64,000 bases of DNA. Origin: UBA668 sp039796575. GTDB lineage: Bacteria > Actinomycetota > Acidimicrobiia > Acidimicrobiales > Ilumatobacteraceae. Shown here piece after piece: positions 1 through 9,218 of the stretch. The notes beneath the pieces were generated by a model. That model was not told where the DNA came from, ran no database searches, and saw nothing but the letters and a program-made list of their open reading frames with translations. Both the position numbers and the translations under genes were made by a program. Every line of letters starts with the position of its first letter. Within the stretch, counting starts at the first letter, position 1. The stretch is from contig JBDKJP010000045.1 of NCBI GenBank assembly GCA_039796575.1, forward strand, positions 62,001 through 126,000, given 5' to 3'.

Positions 1-1043
1 TCGTCGAACAGCTTGATCTCCACCATCGGCGCCGGCAGGCCGCACGAACCGGGCTTGCGCAACTGGTCCTCGGGGCGCAGCACGCAGTTCACGCCGAGCT
101 CGGTGCTGCCGTACACCTCGAACAGCGACTCGGCCGGGAAGTACGCGAGGTACATCTGCTTCAGGGCGAAGCTCCACGGCGCGGCGTTCGCGATCATCCG
201 CCGCATCGACGACACGTCGTACTTCGCCTTCACCTCGTCGGGCAGGTTGCACACCATGCGGATGGGCGTCGGCGCGGCGAACGTGGACGACACCTTGTAC
301 TTCTCCACGAGGCGCAGCCAGTCCTCGGCGTTGAACTTGCGCTGCAGCACCACGGTCTGGCCCATCACCAGCGCGATGCCCATGAACCCGCCGGGGCCCG
401 AGTGGTACAGCGGGCCGGTGGGCATGTACACGTCGTCGGGCGTGTAGCCGATGTGCGCGAGCAGTGCCGCGGACTGGGCCGCACCGCCGGTGCCGCGGCG
501 CAGCGCGCCCTTCGGCTTGCCGGTGGTGCCGCTCGTGTAGATCATGGTCGACCCCGGCTCGACGGCCTCGGGCACCTCGGGCTCGCCCTTCGACGCGGCG
601 TCGATGAGCGGGTCGATGGCCACCATGCCGTCGGGCGTGTCGCCGTCGAACACGAGGTAGTGCTCCACCTTCGGCAGGTCGCCGCGGATGCGGGTGAACA
701 TCGGGGCGAACTCGGCGTCGACGTAGACGATGGTGGCGTCGCAGTGGTCGGTGACGTACGCGGCCTCCTCGTCACTGAGGCGGTAGTTCAGCGGCACGGC
801 GGTGACACCGAGCTTGCGCGCCGCGTTGATCATCACCACGAGACCGATGGAGTTCTGGCCGCACCACACGACCTTGCTGTCGCCGGGCACCACGCCCATG
901 CCGAGCAGCACGTTGGCCAGCTGGTTCGCACGTTCGTTGAGCTCCAGGTAGCTCAACTGGTGGACCGTGCCGTCGGGACGGTCGTCGATCACCGCGGGCT
1001 TGCCCGGCTGGGTGATGGAGTAGGCGGTCAGGAAGTCGGCCAT
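1..1043 (-). CDS. AMP-dependent acyl-CoA synthetase (3' end outside window)
   Basis: This is the N-terminal 347 codons of an ANL-family adenylate-forming enzyme, which activates a carboxylic acid to acyl-AMP and then acyl-CoA. The phosphate-binding loop (YTSGTTGKPKG) lies at about residues 169-179 and the A5 motif VYGSTELG is further on; the C-terminal domain with the catalytic lysine lies beyond base 1. The ATG at 1043 has an AGGAG sequence just upstream. It diverges from the MaoC gene, so a role in fatty-acid or side-chain degradation is likely. The acyl substrate cannot be told from sequence. Confidence 0.9.
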   Translation of the reverse strand, partial: MADFLTAYSITQPGKPAVIDDRPDGTVHQLSYLELNERANQLANVLLGMGVVPGDSKVVWCGQNSIGLVVMINAARKLGVTAVPLNYRLSDEEAAYVTDHCDATIVYVDAEFAPMFTRIRGDLPKVEHYLVFDGDTPDGMVAIDPLIDAASKGEPEVPEAVEPGSTMIYTSGTTGKPKGALRRGTGGAAQSAALLAHIGYTPDDVYMPTGPLYHSGPGGFMGIALVMGQTVVLQRKFNAEDWLRLVEKYKVSSTFAAPTPIRMVCNLPDEVKAKYDVSSMRRMIANAAPWSFALKQMYLAYFPAESLFEVYGSTELGVNCVLRPEDQLRKPGSCGLPAPMVEIKLFD

Positions 1044-1176
1044 CAGCGCGCTCCTCGCGAGTCGTGCGGTGTTCTTGGCGAGGCGCAGCGGAAAGAGTGC
1101 AGCCTTCACGAGCCGTTCCCCCGGTGACATCCCCACCGCTTCACCGTAGAGGATGCCGGGGTGCCATGCTTGCGTC

Positions 1177-1638
1177 ATGGCACCCCGCATCATCAACGGC
1201 ACTGCAGAACTCAAGCCCCTCGTCGGCGAGCACCTCGGCTATTCCGAGTGGATGGAGATCACGCAGGAGCGTGTGAACCAGTTCGCCGAGGCCACGGGCG
1301 ATCACCAGTGGATCCACGTCGACCCGGAACGCGCCAAGAAGGAGAGCCCGTTCGGCGGCCCCATCGCCCACGGCTACCTCACGCTGTCGCTCGCCCCCGT
1401 GCTCCTGCCCCAGGCGGTCATCACCACTGGGTACAAGATGGGCGTCAACTACGGCTGCAACAAGGTGCGCTTCATGTCGCCGGTGCCGGTGGGCGCGAAG
1501 CTGCGCATGGGCGTGAAGCTGCTGGCGGTCGACGACATCGCCGGTGGCGTGCAGTCGACGTACGAGCTGGTGTTCGAGACCGAGGGCGCCGCCAAGCCGA
1601 GCTGCGTCGCCGAGTGCATCTACCGCAGCTACGAGTGA
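1177..1638 (+). CDS. MaoC-like (R)-specific enoyl-CoA hydratase
   Basis: A 153-residue single hot-dog-fold protein resembling the Rv0130/NodN-type MaoC dehydratases. The hydratase-2 signature is visible as TGDHQWIHVD (Asp and His are the catalytic pair) followed by GGPIAHGYL. The family hydrates 2-enoyl-CoA to (R)-3-hydroxyacyl-CoA. The start at 1177 (MAPRII) was chosen because it gives the family's usual N-terminus; an in-frame ATG at 1153 would add eight atypical residues. The next gene begins with a GTG two bases after this stop, so the two are probably co-translated. It is read divergently from an acyl-CoA synthetase. Confidence 0.85.
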   Translation: MAPRIINGTAELKPLVGEHLGYSEWMEITQERVNQFAEATGDHQWIHVDPERAKKESPFGGPIAHGYLTLSLAPVLLPQAVITTGYKMGVNYGCNKVRFMSPVPVGAKLRMGVKLLAVDDIAGGVQSTYELVFETEGAAKPSCVAECIYRSYE

Positions 1639-1639
1639 C

Positions 1640-2506
1640 GTGACGACGCCCACCCTCCACGTGGGGTGCCCGATGTGGGCGCAGCGCGCGTGGGTGGGCC
1701 TCCACCTCCCCCACGACACCCCGTCGGGCCAGGAGCTGCGCCCGTACAGCCACATGCTCAACGCGGTGGAGGGCAACACCACGTTCTACGCGCTCCCGCC
1801 CGCCGCCACGGTGGCGAAGTGGGCCGCGCTCGCCGAGCCCGGGTTCCGGTTCGTGTTCAAGGTGCCGCGCACCATCACCCACGACGCCCGGCTGCGCGAC
1901 GTCGACGGTGAGCTCGCCGCGTTCGTCGAGCTGTTGACACCACTGGGCGACCTCGTCGGCGGGCTCACGCTGCAGCTGCCGCCGTCGTTCGGGCCGCGCG
2001 ACATCGCCGCGCTCGACCAGGTGCTCACGAAGGCGCCCCGCATGTGGCCGTGGAGCGTGGAGGTGCGTCACGCCGACTTCTTCGGCGGCGACGGACGGCG
2101 CGCACTCGACCGAGTGCTGCTGCGCCACGGCGCCGAGCGGGTGGTGCTCGACACGATCTCGCTGTTCCACCGCACCCCCATCAGCGACGAGGGGCACGAG
2201 GAGTGGCGTACGAAGCCACGCGTGCCGCTGCTCGACGACGCGCTCACCGACCGGCCTGTCGTGCGCTTCATCGGCAGCGATCATCCCGAGCTCACGGACA
2301 GCGGGCTCGAACGGTGGAAGGTGCGCATCGCCGAATGGCTCGACGAGGGTCGCACGCCCACGCTGTTCGTGCACACCCCCGACAACCGCCGCAGCCCCAC
2401 GCTGGCCCGCGCCTTCCATGCGGCGATGTGCGGCATCGTCGACGGGCTGACCCCGCTCCCCGAGCCGATGCCCATCGGCGGCCCCGAGCAGATCTCCCTG
2501 TTCTGA
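1640..2506 (+). CDS. DUF72 (YecE-like) TIM-barrel protein
   Basis: A 288-residue DUF72 family protein. Typical family features are visible: an N-terminal VGCPMW segment, the NAVEGNTTFYALP segment, FKVPRTITH, and a late FVHTPDN segment. The GTG at 1640 begins immediately after the stop of the MaoC gene, and the next in-frame start upstream lies deep inside that gene in another frame. DUF72 proteins have a TIM-barrel fold and no settled biochemical role. The gene converges on a small membrane protein gene nine bases away. Confidence 0.85.
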   Translation: MTTPTLHVGCPMWAQRAWVGLHLPHDTPSGQELRPYSHMLNAVEGNTTFYALPPAATVAKWAALAEPGFRFVFKVPRTITHDARLRDVDGELAAFVELLTPLGDLVGGLTLQLPPSFGPRDIAALDQVLTKAPRMWPWSVEVRHADFFGGDGRRALDRVLLRHGAERVVLDTISLFHRTPISDEGHEEWRTKPRVPLLDDALTDRPVVRFIGSDHPELTDSGLERWKVRIAEWLDEGRTPTLFVHTPDNRRSPTLARAFHAAMCGIVDGLTPLPEPMPIGGPEQISLF

Positions 2507-2515
2507 ACCCGCCCG

Positions 2516-2824
2516 TCAGGCGGCGGCGCCGATGAGGAACAGCACGGCCACAGCGGCCGCGACCGACCCGGCGCTGAGCCAGGTCCACGGCAGGCCGATG
2601 AGGAGCAGCACGCCGCCGATGCCCGCACCCCACGGGCCGAGCCCGGTGCCGGCCAACATGCCGACCAACCCCACGCCGAGCGCGGCGATGCCGGCCACCA
2701 CGCAGATCACGCGGGCGACGACGAAGGCCAGGTTCGACGCGACGTCCTTCGGCGCGGCCCGGCGACGGCGCGGGCGACGACCACGCACGTCCATCTGGTC
2801 CTCGAACGGGTCGCGTCGTCGCAT
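2516..2824 (-). CDS. Small integral membrane protein, unknown
   Basis: A 102-residue protein with an Arg-rich N-terminus (RRPRRRR at about residues 17-24), which should be cytoplasmic, followed by about three hydrophobic segments between residues 29 and 102. The last helices run almost to the C-terminus. No catalytic motif is seen and I do not recognise a named family. It starts eight bases after the LLM oxidoreductase stop on the same strand, so it is probably the second gene of that transcript. Confidence 0.7.
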   Translation of the reverse strand: MRRRDPFEDQMDVRGRRPRRRRAAPKDVASNLAFVVARVICVVAGIAALGVGLVGMLAGTGLGPWGAGIGGVLLLIGLPWTWLSAGSVAAAVAVLFLIGAAA

Positions 2825-2832
2825 GCGGTGCC

Positions 2833-3834
2833 TCAGCGGAAGTTGGGGATGACCTCGGTGGCGAACAGTTCCATCGACTCGGTGTTCGGGTAGTCGCTGC
2901 ACCACGGGATGAAACCGGTGCACCCGAGGTCGAGGTAGGTCTGGATCTTCTCGCACACCTGCTCGGGCGTGCCGACCAGGTTGCCGTCGCGCCAGCTCTC
3001 GAGCGCCTCGCCCCAGAAGCTCTTGCTGCCCGCGGCCTCGATCTCGGCCTCGGTGCTGCGGATGAACACCTCCGGCGACCAGGTCTTGCGGATGGTGGCC
3101 TCGTCGCGCCCCACCGCGGCGCAGTGCCCCTTCAGGATCTCGCGCTTGCGCGCCCACTCGTCGGGCTTGCCGCCGAAGTTGCTGCAGTCGGCTTCGCGGG
3201 CGACGATGCGCAACGTGAGCTGCTCGCCGCCGCCACCGATCCAGATCGGCGGGTGCGGGTCCTGCAGCGGCTTCGGGTCACACTGCGCACCCTTCAACTG
3301 GTAGTAGGTGCCGTCGAACGTGGTGTCGGGCTGGGTCCACATGCTGCGCACGATCTGCACGCTCTCGCGCAGCATGCCGATGCGCTCCTTCGGCAGCGGG
3401 AAGTCGAAGCCGTAGCCCTTGTACTCGTGCTCGTACCAGCCGGCACCGATGCCCCAGTCGAGACGACCGCCGCTGATGACGTCGACGGTGCTCGTGATCT
3501 TCGCCAGCACCGACGGCTCGCGATAGCTGTTGCACCCGACCATCTGCCCGAGCCGCACCCGCGACGTGCGCTGGCTGATCGCGGCCATCGTGGTCCAACA
3601 CTCGAACACGGCCTCGTGTGCCGCCTTGGGCACGTTGTGGAAGTGGTCGTACACCCAGATCGAGTCGTAGCCGAGCTCCTCGGCGCGCACGGCGATGTCG
3701 ACCGCCGTCTGCCACTTCGCGGCAGCGCCCTCGATGGACGACAGCTCCATCTTCCAGCCCTGCGGCATGAACACGCCGAACAGCGGCTTCGAGACATCAC
3801 GGGTGTCGACGACGGGAGTGGTGGGAACGGCCAT
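2833..3834 (-). CDS. LLM class F420-dependent oxidoreductase
   Basis: A 333-residue luciferase-like monooxygenase-fold protein of the actinobacterial F420-dependent type. Visible family segments are ELGYDSIWVYDHF, the GGRLDWGIGAGW flavin/F420-binding turn, ERIGMLRE and HPPIWIGGGGEQ. These enzymes use reduced or oxidised F420 (some FMN) to oxidise or reduce diverse substrates; the substrate here is unknown. The ATG at 3834 is preceded by TACAGT seven bases upstream and no Shine-Dalgarno, suggesting a leaderless start. Divergent from an acyl-CoA synthetase with 78 bp between start codons. Confidence 0.88.
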   Translation of the reverse strand: MAVPTTPVVDTRDVSKPLFGVFMPQGWKMELSSIEGAAAKWQTAVDIAVRAEELGYDSIWVYDHFHNVPKAAHEAVFECWTTMAAISQRTSRVRLGQMVGCNSYREPSVLAKITSTVDVISGGRLDWGIGAGWYEHEYKGYGFDFPLPKERIGMLRESVQIVRSMWTQPDTTFDGTYYQLKGAQCDPKPLQDPHPPIWIGGGGEQLTLRIVAREADCSNFGGKPDEWARKREILKGHCAAVGRDEATIRKTWSPEVFIRSTEAEIEAAGSKSFWGEALESWRDGNLVGTPEQVCEKIQTYLDLGCTGFIPWCSDYPNTESMELFATEVIPNFR

Positions 3835-3912
3835 GACCCGGACTGTAGCCCTCGGCCCGCGAGCGGGTCCGATGGTGACGGACGACACACCGCTGGGTTA
3901 GGTTCCCCCGCC

Positions 3913-5532
3913 ATGACGGCTCAGTTCTCGGTTGCGGAAGTGCACGAAGCGATCGCCGCGACGCGGCCCGACGAGGTGTGTCTGGTGTTCCGCGACCGCC
4001 GGCTCACATGGGCCGACGTCACCGAACGCACACGTCGGTTCGCCAACCACCTCGTCACCGCGGGCCTCGGCTGCCGCACGGAACGCGAGCACCTCCAGGG
4101 GCACGAGAGCGGGCAGGACCACCTCGCCATCTACCTCCACAACGGCAACGAGTACCTCGAGGCGATGCTCGGCTCGTTCAAGGCTCGCGTCGCACCGTTC
4201 AACGTGAACTACCGCTACGTGGCCGAGGAGCTGCGCTACCTCCTCACCGACTCGAACGCTGCGGCGGTCGTGGTGCACAGCCAGTTCGCGCCCACGCTGG
4301 CCGAGGTGCTGCCCGACCTGCCGAACCTGCGCGTCATCATGCAGGTGCCCGACGAGAGCGGCAACGACCTGCTGCCCGGCGCGGTCTGGTACGAGGACGC
4401 GCTGGCCGCGGCGTCGGCCGACAAGCCCGCCGTGCAGTGGAGCCCCGACGACCTCTACATCCTCTACACCGGCGGCACCACCGGCATGCCGAAGGGTGTG
4501 CTGTGGCGCAACGGCGACGCCAACGTCGAGTGCTTCGGCGGCAGCGCGGCCGACACCCTCGAGGGCGTCGTCGCCGAGGCCACCGGTGGGTTGAAGGCGT
4601 TGCTCGCTCCCCCGTTCATGCACGGCGCCGGCCACTGGATGAGCTTCCGCACGTGGAACACCGGCGGCACCGTGTACGTGCAGAGCGTGCCCGAGCGCCT
4701 CGATCCCGACGACGTGTGGGGCCTCATCGAGCGCGAGCAGCTCAACTTCCTCCTCATCGTCGGCGACGCGTTCGGCCGTCCACTCCTCGACCGGCTCGCG
4801 CAGGGCGGGCTCGACCTGTCGAGCCTCACCGTGCTGCTCTCGGGCGGCGCGCCGCTGAGCGCGAACCTGAAGGAGGAGTTCCTGCAGCACCTCCCCACGC
4901 TGATGATCGTCGACGGCCTCGGTTCGTCGGAGGCCGGCGGCCAGCTGTCGCACGTCTCGGCTGGCAGCGGCGCCACCACCGGCACGTTCCCCATCAGCCC
5001 CGGCAACCACGTGCTCAGCGACGACCTCACCCGCGAGCTCGAGGCGGGCGACCCCGAGATCGGGTGGCTCGCGAAGAGCGGCAACCTCGCGCTCGGCTAC
5101 CTGGGCGACGCGGCGAAGACCGCACGCACCTACCCCGTCGTCGCCGGCACGCGCTATGCCGTGCCGGGCGACCGTGCCCGGCTGCGAGCCGACGGCATCA
5201 TCGAACTGCACGGTCGCGACTCGGTCACCATCAACTCCGGTGGCGAGAAGATCTTCGCCGAGGAGGTCGAGGCCGCGGTGAAGGCGCACCCGGCCGTCTA
5301 CGACTGCGTGGTCGCCGGCCGCCCGAGCGAGCGCTGGGGCAACGAGGTCGTGGCCGTCGTGCGCGTGCGCGAAGGGTTCACCGTCACCGAGGCCGACCTG
5401 CGCGCCGAGGCCGAGCGCCACATCGCCCGGTACAAGCTGCCGAAGGCGTTCGTGTTCGTCACCGAAGTCGTGCGGTCGCCGTCGGGCAAGGCCGACTACC
5501 GCTGGGCGAAGCAGGTCGCGGCCGAAGGCTGA
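3913..5532 (+). CDS. Long-chain acyl-CoA synthetase (FadD-like)
   Basis: A 539-residue ANL superfamily ligase of near full family length. The P-loop YTGGTTGMPKG is at residues 185-195, the A8 region GGEKIFAEEVE is intact, and the catalytic lysine lies in SPSGKADY (K526). It should form acyl-CoA from a fatty or steroid-side-chain acid; the sequence resembles mycobacterial FadD proteins, but no substrate can be assigned. The ATG at 3913 lies eight bases after TAGGTT and has no Shine-Dalgarno, so the mRNA is probably leaderless. The stop converges with an amidase gene across a hairpin at 5538-5555. Confidence 0.92.
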   Translation: MTAQFSVAEVHEAIAATRPDEVCLVFRDRRLTWADVTERTRRFANHLVTAGLGCRTEREHLQGHESGQDHLAIYLHNGNEYLEAMLGSFKARVAPFNVNYRYVAEELRYLLTDSNAAAVVVHSQFAPTLAEVLPDLPNLRVIMQVPDESGNDLLPGAVWYEDALAAASADKPAVQWSPDDLYILYTGGTTGMPKGVLWRNGDANVECFGGSAADTLEGVVAEATGGLKALLAPPFMHGAGHWMSFRTWNTGGTVYVQSVPERLDPDDVWGLIEREQLNFLLIVGDAFGRPLLDRLAQGGLDLSSLTVLLSGGAPLSANLKEEFLQHLPTLMIVDGLGSSEAGGQLSHVSAGSGATTGTFPISPGNHVLSDDLTRELEAGDPEIGWLAKSGNLALGYLGDAAKTARTYPVVAGTRYAVPGDRARLRADGIIELHGRDSVTINSGGEKIFAEEVEAAVKAHPAVYDCVVAGRPSERWGNEVVAVVRVREGFTVTEADLRAEAERHIARYKLPKAFVFVTEVVRSPSGKADYRWAKQVAAEG

Positions 5533-5537
5533 CCGCG

Positions 5538-5555
5538 CCCGGTCACCAGACCGGG
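5538..5555. terminator. Hairpin between convergent acyl-CoA synthetase and amidase genes
   Basis: CCCGGTC and GACCGGG form a perfect 7-bp stem with an ACCA loop. The hairpin begins six bases after the stop of the upstream gene and overlaps the last codons and stop of the amidase read from the other side. It has no T-run, so a bidirectional terminator or mRNA-end stabiliser is inferred from position only. Confidence 0.4.
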
Positions 5556-6949
5556 TCGATGGGGGTGATGGTGCCGAAGTGCTGTTCGAGCACCTCGGCG
5601 CCACGCAGTGCGGTGAGGTCGGCGAAGCGACGCGCCACCACCTGTGCCCCGACCGGCATGTGGTCGGCCATGCCCACCGGCACCACCGCGGCGGGGAGGC
5701 CGAGGATGTTGCCGGGCAGCACCGGACGGAGCAGTTCGAGCACTGCCTGCGCGTTCTCCACCGACTCGACGTCCCAGCCGAGCTCGAACGGCGGCTGCGC
5801 CCAGGTCGGCATGAGCAGCACGTCGTGCTCGGTGAGGAACGAGTGCCACTCGCGGGACACCCGGTTGCGGTCGGCGAACGAGTGCATCAGCGTGGCCGTG
5901 TCGATCGGCTCGAAGATCTCGTCGGCGAACCCGAGGAACCGCTGACCGGCCTCGCCCATCACCAACTGCAGCAGCGGCAGGTTGGCGCGGATCTCGTTGA
6001 GCAGGATCACGGACCACAGCTCGAGCACGCGCTCGAACGACGGCGGGGTGGCTTCCACGACCTCGTGACCGGCCTCGGCGAACGCGACGCCGGCGGCAGC
6101 GATGGCCGCCGCGACCTCCGGGTGCGTGGTGCCACCGGGCGGGTCGGCCAGCACGGCCACCTTCAGCTTCCGGCCCTCGGTGCGGTCGACGAGCGCGACC
6201 GGCAGCGAGTGATGGTCGCGGTCGTGGGCACCGGCGATGGCCAGCAGGCCGGCGCGCACATCGGCCACGTGACGGGCCATCGGGCCGTCGGTGAGCATGA
6301 TCTGGCCGGCGATGCCGCCGTCCTCCGGCGGGATGACCGTGGCCGACGGCACCACCCCGGTGGTGGGCTTGATCGACGTGATGCCGCAGCAGGTGGCGGG
6401 GTTGCGCAGCGAGCCGCCGATGTCGTTGCCGAAGCCGAGCGGGCTCATGCCTGCGGCGAGCGCCGAGCCCTCACCGCCGCTGGAGCCACCGGTGGTGCGG
6501 GTGGGGTGCCACGGGTTGTGCGTGTTGCCGTGCAGCGAACTCTCGGTGGTGACGCGCAGGCCGAGGTCGGGCAGGTTGGTGCGGCCGATGGGGATGCCAC
6601 CGGCGGCACGCACGCGCTCGACGAGCGGCGCGTCGATGGGTGCCACGGCCTCAGCGAGTGCCACCACGGCCTGGGTGGTGGGCGTGCCCGCGAGATCGAT
6701 GTTCTCCTTCACGGTGACCGGCACGCCGTGGAACGGCCCGACGGCCTCACCCGCGGCGATGGCGCGGTCGGCGGTCTCGGCCGCGGCGAGCGCCGAGTCG
6801 TCGAGACGCCGGACGATGGCGTTGAGGCGCGGGTTCACCTCGTCGATGCGGGCGAGGTGGGCCTGCACCACCTCGACGCTGCTGACCTCCTTGCGGGCGA
6901 TCATCCCGGCGAGTTCGAGTGCACCCTTGCGCCACAGTTCGTTGCTCAT
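5543..6949 (-). CDS. Amidase (amidase-signature family)
   Basis: A 468-residue amidase-signature hydrolase that cleaves a C-N amide bond; the substrate is unknown. The Ser-cisSer-Lys triad is visible: Lys in PVTVKENID, cis-Ser in the GGSSGGE stretch and the nucleophile in GNDIGGSLRNPA. The start at 6949 (MSNELW) was chosen over an ATG six codons upstream because it matches the usual beginning of the family. A second, diverged amidase of this family lies at 44340-45803. Its 3' end abuts the FadD-like gene. Confidence 0.9.
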   Translation of the reverse strand: MSNELWRKGALELAGMIARKEVSSVEVVQAHLARIDEVNPRLNAIVRRLDDSALAAAETADRAIAAGEAVGPFHGVPVTVKENIDLAGTPTTQAVVALAEAVAPIDAPLVERVRAAGGIPIGRTNLPDLGLRVTTESSLHGNTHNPWHPTRTTGGSSGGEGSALAAGMSPLGFGNDIGGSLRNPATCCGITSIKPTTGVVPSATVIPPEDGGIAGQIMLTDGPMARHVADVRAGLLAIAGAHDRDHHSLPVALVDRTEGRKLKVAVLADPPGGTTHPEVAAAIAAAGVAFAEAGHEVVEATPPSFERVLELWSVILLNEIRANLPLLQLVMGEAGQRFLGFADEIFEPIDTATLMHSFADRNRVSREWHSFLTEHDVLLMPTWAQPPFELGWDVESVENAQAVLELLRPVLPGNILGLPAAVVPVGMADHMPVGAQVVARRFADLTALRGAEVLEQHFGTITPIDPVW

Positions 6950-6976
6950 GGCCGCAGAGACTGCCACAGCGCCGCG

Positions 6977-7225
6977 TCAGTCGTGGCGGCGGAGCTCCCC
7001 GAGCACCTCGACGGCGTCGTCGACCGCTGCTGCCAGCGTGGCGCGCACCGGCCCCGCCCACACACCCGGCGGTCCGCTCATCGTGTGCGCCAGAGCATGG
7101 AAGCCCCCGTCGGCGAGCGGCCTCACCTGCACCCACCACCGGCCCACCACGCCGCGTCGCACGGTGCGCAGCGTCTCCTCCGGTGGTTTGTCGTCGACCT
7201 CCACGAGCGGAACAGTAGCGATCAC
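6977..7225 (-). CDS. Hypothetical protein, 82 aa
   Basis: A short reading frame beginning with GTG at 7225, encoding an 82-residue protein with no signal peptide or membrane segment. It contains a compact Trp/Val core (GRWWVQVRPL) and an acidic-amphipathic C-terminus. I do not recognise a family. It fills the gap between the amidase gene and menG, and no competing frame on the other strand is better. Whether it is expressed is uncertain. Confidence 0.45.
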   Translation of the reverse strand: MIATVPLVEVDDKPPEETLRTVRRGVVGRWWVQVRPLADGGFHALAHTMSGPPGVWAGPVRATLAAAVDDAVEVLGELRRHD

Positions 7226-7265
7226 ACCGGGGCACCACCCCGTTCACCCCACTAGCCTCTGTGCG

Positions 7266-7970
7266 ATGGCCGAACGCAGCTGGGACACCGAGCAACTCCC
7301 AGAGGGCGAGGAGAAGGTGCAGGCCGTGCGCCAGATGTTCGACACCATCGCGCCGCGGTACGACATGGTGAACCGCATCATGACGTTCCGCCTCGATGTG
7401 CGCTGGCGCAAGAAGGCCGTCAAGCGCCTCGCCCTGCCGTCGGGCAGCACCGTCATCGACCTCGCGGCCGGCACCGGTGACCTGTGCATCGACCTCGCGA
7501 AGGCCGGCATGCGCCCCATCTCGTTCGACCTCAGCTACGGCATGCTGGCCGCCGATCGCAGCGGCAGCCCGCGTGTGCAGGCCGACATCCTCCGCCTCCC
7601 CCTGCCCGACGGTTCCGTCGACGGCGCCACGTGCGGGTTCGCGCTGCGCAACCTGCTCGAGCTCCCGGCGTTCTTCGCCGAGCTCGCCCGGGTGGTGCGC
7701 CCCGGTGGCCGCATCGCCCTCCTCGACGTGGGTGTGCCGCACAACCCCGTCATCCGCTGGGGCAACAACATCTACTTCGGCAAGGTGGTGCCGAAGATCG
7801 GCGGGTTGCTCAGTGACGGCGCCGCATATCGATATCTGCCCAAGAGCGTCGCCTACCTGCCGCCGCGGGCCGAGCTGGTGCAGCTGTTGCGCGACGCCGG
7901 CTTCGACGACGCCGAGCACACGCAGCTGTCGGGTGGTCTCACGCAGCTGATGGTCGGCACCCGCCGCTGA
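7266..7970 (+). CDS. menG: Demethylmenaquinone methyltransferase
   Basis: A 234-residue UbiE/MenG methyltransferase that methylates demethylmenaquinone with S-adenosylmethionine, the last step of menaquinone synthesis. Visible are the N-terminal MFDTIAPRYDMVNRI signature, SAM motif I (VIDLAAGTGD, near residue 63) and the family motif FALRNL. menF follows after a single base, so they form one transcript. TAGCCT lies seven bases before the ATG with no Shine-Dalgarno, indicating a leaderless promoter. Confidence 0.93.
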   Translation: MAERSWDTEQLPEGEEKVQAVRQMFDTIAPRYDMVNRIMTFRLDVRWRKKAVKRLALPSGSTVIDLAAGTGDLCIDLAKAGMRPISFDLSYGMLAADRSGSPRVQADILRLPLPDGSVDGATCGFALRNLLELPAFFAELARVVRPGGRIALLDVGVPHNPVIRWGNNIYFGKVVPKIGGLLSDGAAYRYLPKSVAYLPPRAELVQLLRDAGFDDAEHTQLSGGLTQLMVGTRR

Positions 7971-7971
7971 C

Positions 7972-9147
7972 ATGCGCGCCCACACCCGACCGCTCGATGC
8001 CGATGTCGACCTGAACGACATTGCCCGCGGCGACGGGTACCTGTTCGTGCGCGACGGCGTCGGCATCGCCGGGCGCGGTGTCGCGGCCCGGATCCCGCTC
8101 GCCGACGTCCCGGCCGCGCTCGCCGCCATCGAGCACGTCGACGAGGTCGGCGGGGTGCACCCCGTGGCACTCGGGTCCGTGCCGTTCGAGCCGGGCACGC
8201 CGTGCAGCCTGGTCGTGCCGGCGGTGCTGGTCGGCAAGGCCGCCGACGGCCGACGCTGGATCACCACCATCGACGACGCGTCGCCCGACCTCGGCATCGG
8301 CGACCGCCCCGTGCCCCGCGCGCAGGAGTTCACGGTGCGGCCGCGCACGCCGGTCGACCGCTACCTGCAAGCCGTCACCGAAGCCCGCGACGCCGTGCGC
8401 GACGGCCGACTCACGAAGGCGGTCATCGCCCGCGAGGTCGAGGTCACCAGCCCCGAGGGCATCGACGTGCACGCCGTGCTGCTGCGCCTGAAGGCGATGT
8501 TCGGCCGCAGCTACCGCTACTCGGTCGACGGCTTCATCGGCGCCTCACCCGAACTGTTGGTGGCCGTCGCCGGCAACCAGGTGCGCTCGCATCCGCTGGC
8601 CGGCACCACGCCGCGCACCGGCGACCCCGACACCGACCGCCGCGCCGCCGACGAGCTGCTCGCCAGCGAGAAGAACCAGATCGAGCACCGTGTGGTCATC
8701 GACATGATCCACGACACGCTGCTCCCCTGGTGCAGCTACCTCGACTGGGAGCCCGAGCCGAGCATCGTGACCGTGGCCAACGTGCAGCACCTCGGCACGG
8801 CGATGGAGGGCCACCTCAGCGACCCACGCCCGAACGTGCTCGAACTGGTCACCGCGCTCTCCCCCACCCCGGCGCTCGGCGGGTTCCCGCGGGCCGAGGC
8901 GCTCGAGCTCATCGCCCGCACCGAGGGCTTCACCCGCGGCCGCTACGGCGGCGCGGTCGGCTGGGTCGACGCTGCGGGAGACGGCACGTGGGCGGTGGCC
9001 ATCCGCTGCGCCGAGCTCTCCGACGACCGGCGCACCGCACGGCTGGTCGCCGGGGGCGGCATCGTGGCCGACTCGGAGCCACTCAGCGAGCTCGCCGAGA
9101 CGCAGGCCAAGCTGCAGGCGATGCTCAGCGCCATCGTCCGCCCCTGA
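7972..9147 (+). CDS. menF: Isochorismate synthase
   Basis: A 391-residue chorismate-binding enzyme that converts chorismate to isochorismate, the first committed step of menaquinone synthesis. Conserved segments are HPLAGTTPRTGD, SEKNQIEHRVV, the SPTPALGGFPR motif and GRYGGAVGW near the C-terminus. Genomic context, with menG one base upstream and menD, menH, menA and menE nearby, favours MenF over EntC or salicylate synthase. Confidence 0.92.
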   Translation: MRAHTRPLDADVDLNDIARGDGYLFVRDGVGIAGRGVAARIPLADVPAALAAIEHVDEVGGVHPVALGSVPFEPGTPCSLVVPAVLVGKAADGRRWITTIDDASPDLGIGDRPVPRAQEFTVRPRTPVDRYLQAVTEARDAVRDGRLTKAVIAREVEVTSPEGIDVHAVLLRLKAMFGRSYRYSVDGFIGASPELLVAVAGNQVRSHPLAGTTPRTGDPDTDRRAADELLASEKNQIEHRVVIDMIHDTLLPWCSYLDWEPEPSIVTVANVQHLGTAMEGHLSDPRPNVLELVTALSPTPALGGFPRAEALELIARTEGFTRGRYGGAVGWVDAAGDGTWAVAIRCAELSDDRRTARLVAGGGIVADSEPLSELAETQAKLQAMLSAIVRP

Positions 9148-9218
9148 AACACAGCATTCACCCAGAAAATCCTCAGAAGGGGTGGCGCAGCCCTGCCCCG
9201 GTGCGGCAGTCTCTCGCG

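Noticed and set aside
5543..6949. GatA subunit of the tRNA amidotransferase
   Set aside because: The amidase signature fits, but gatC and gatB are absent and a second similar amidase exists, so a general amidase is the safer call.
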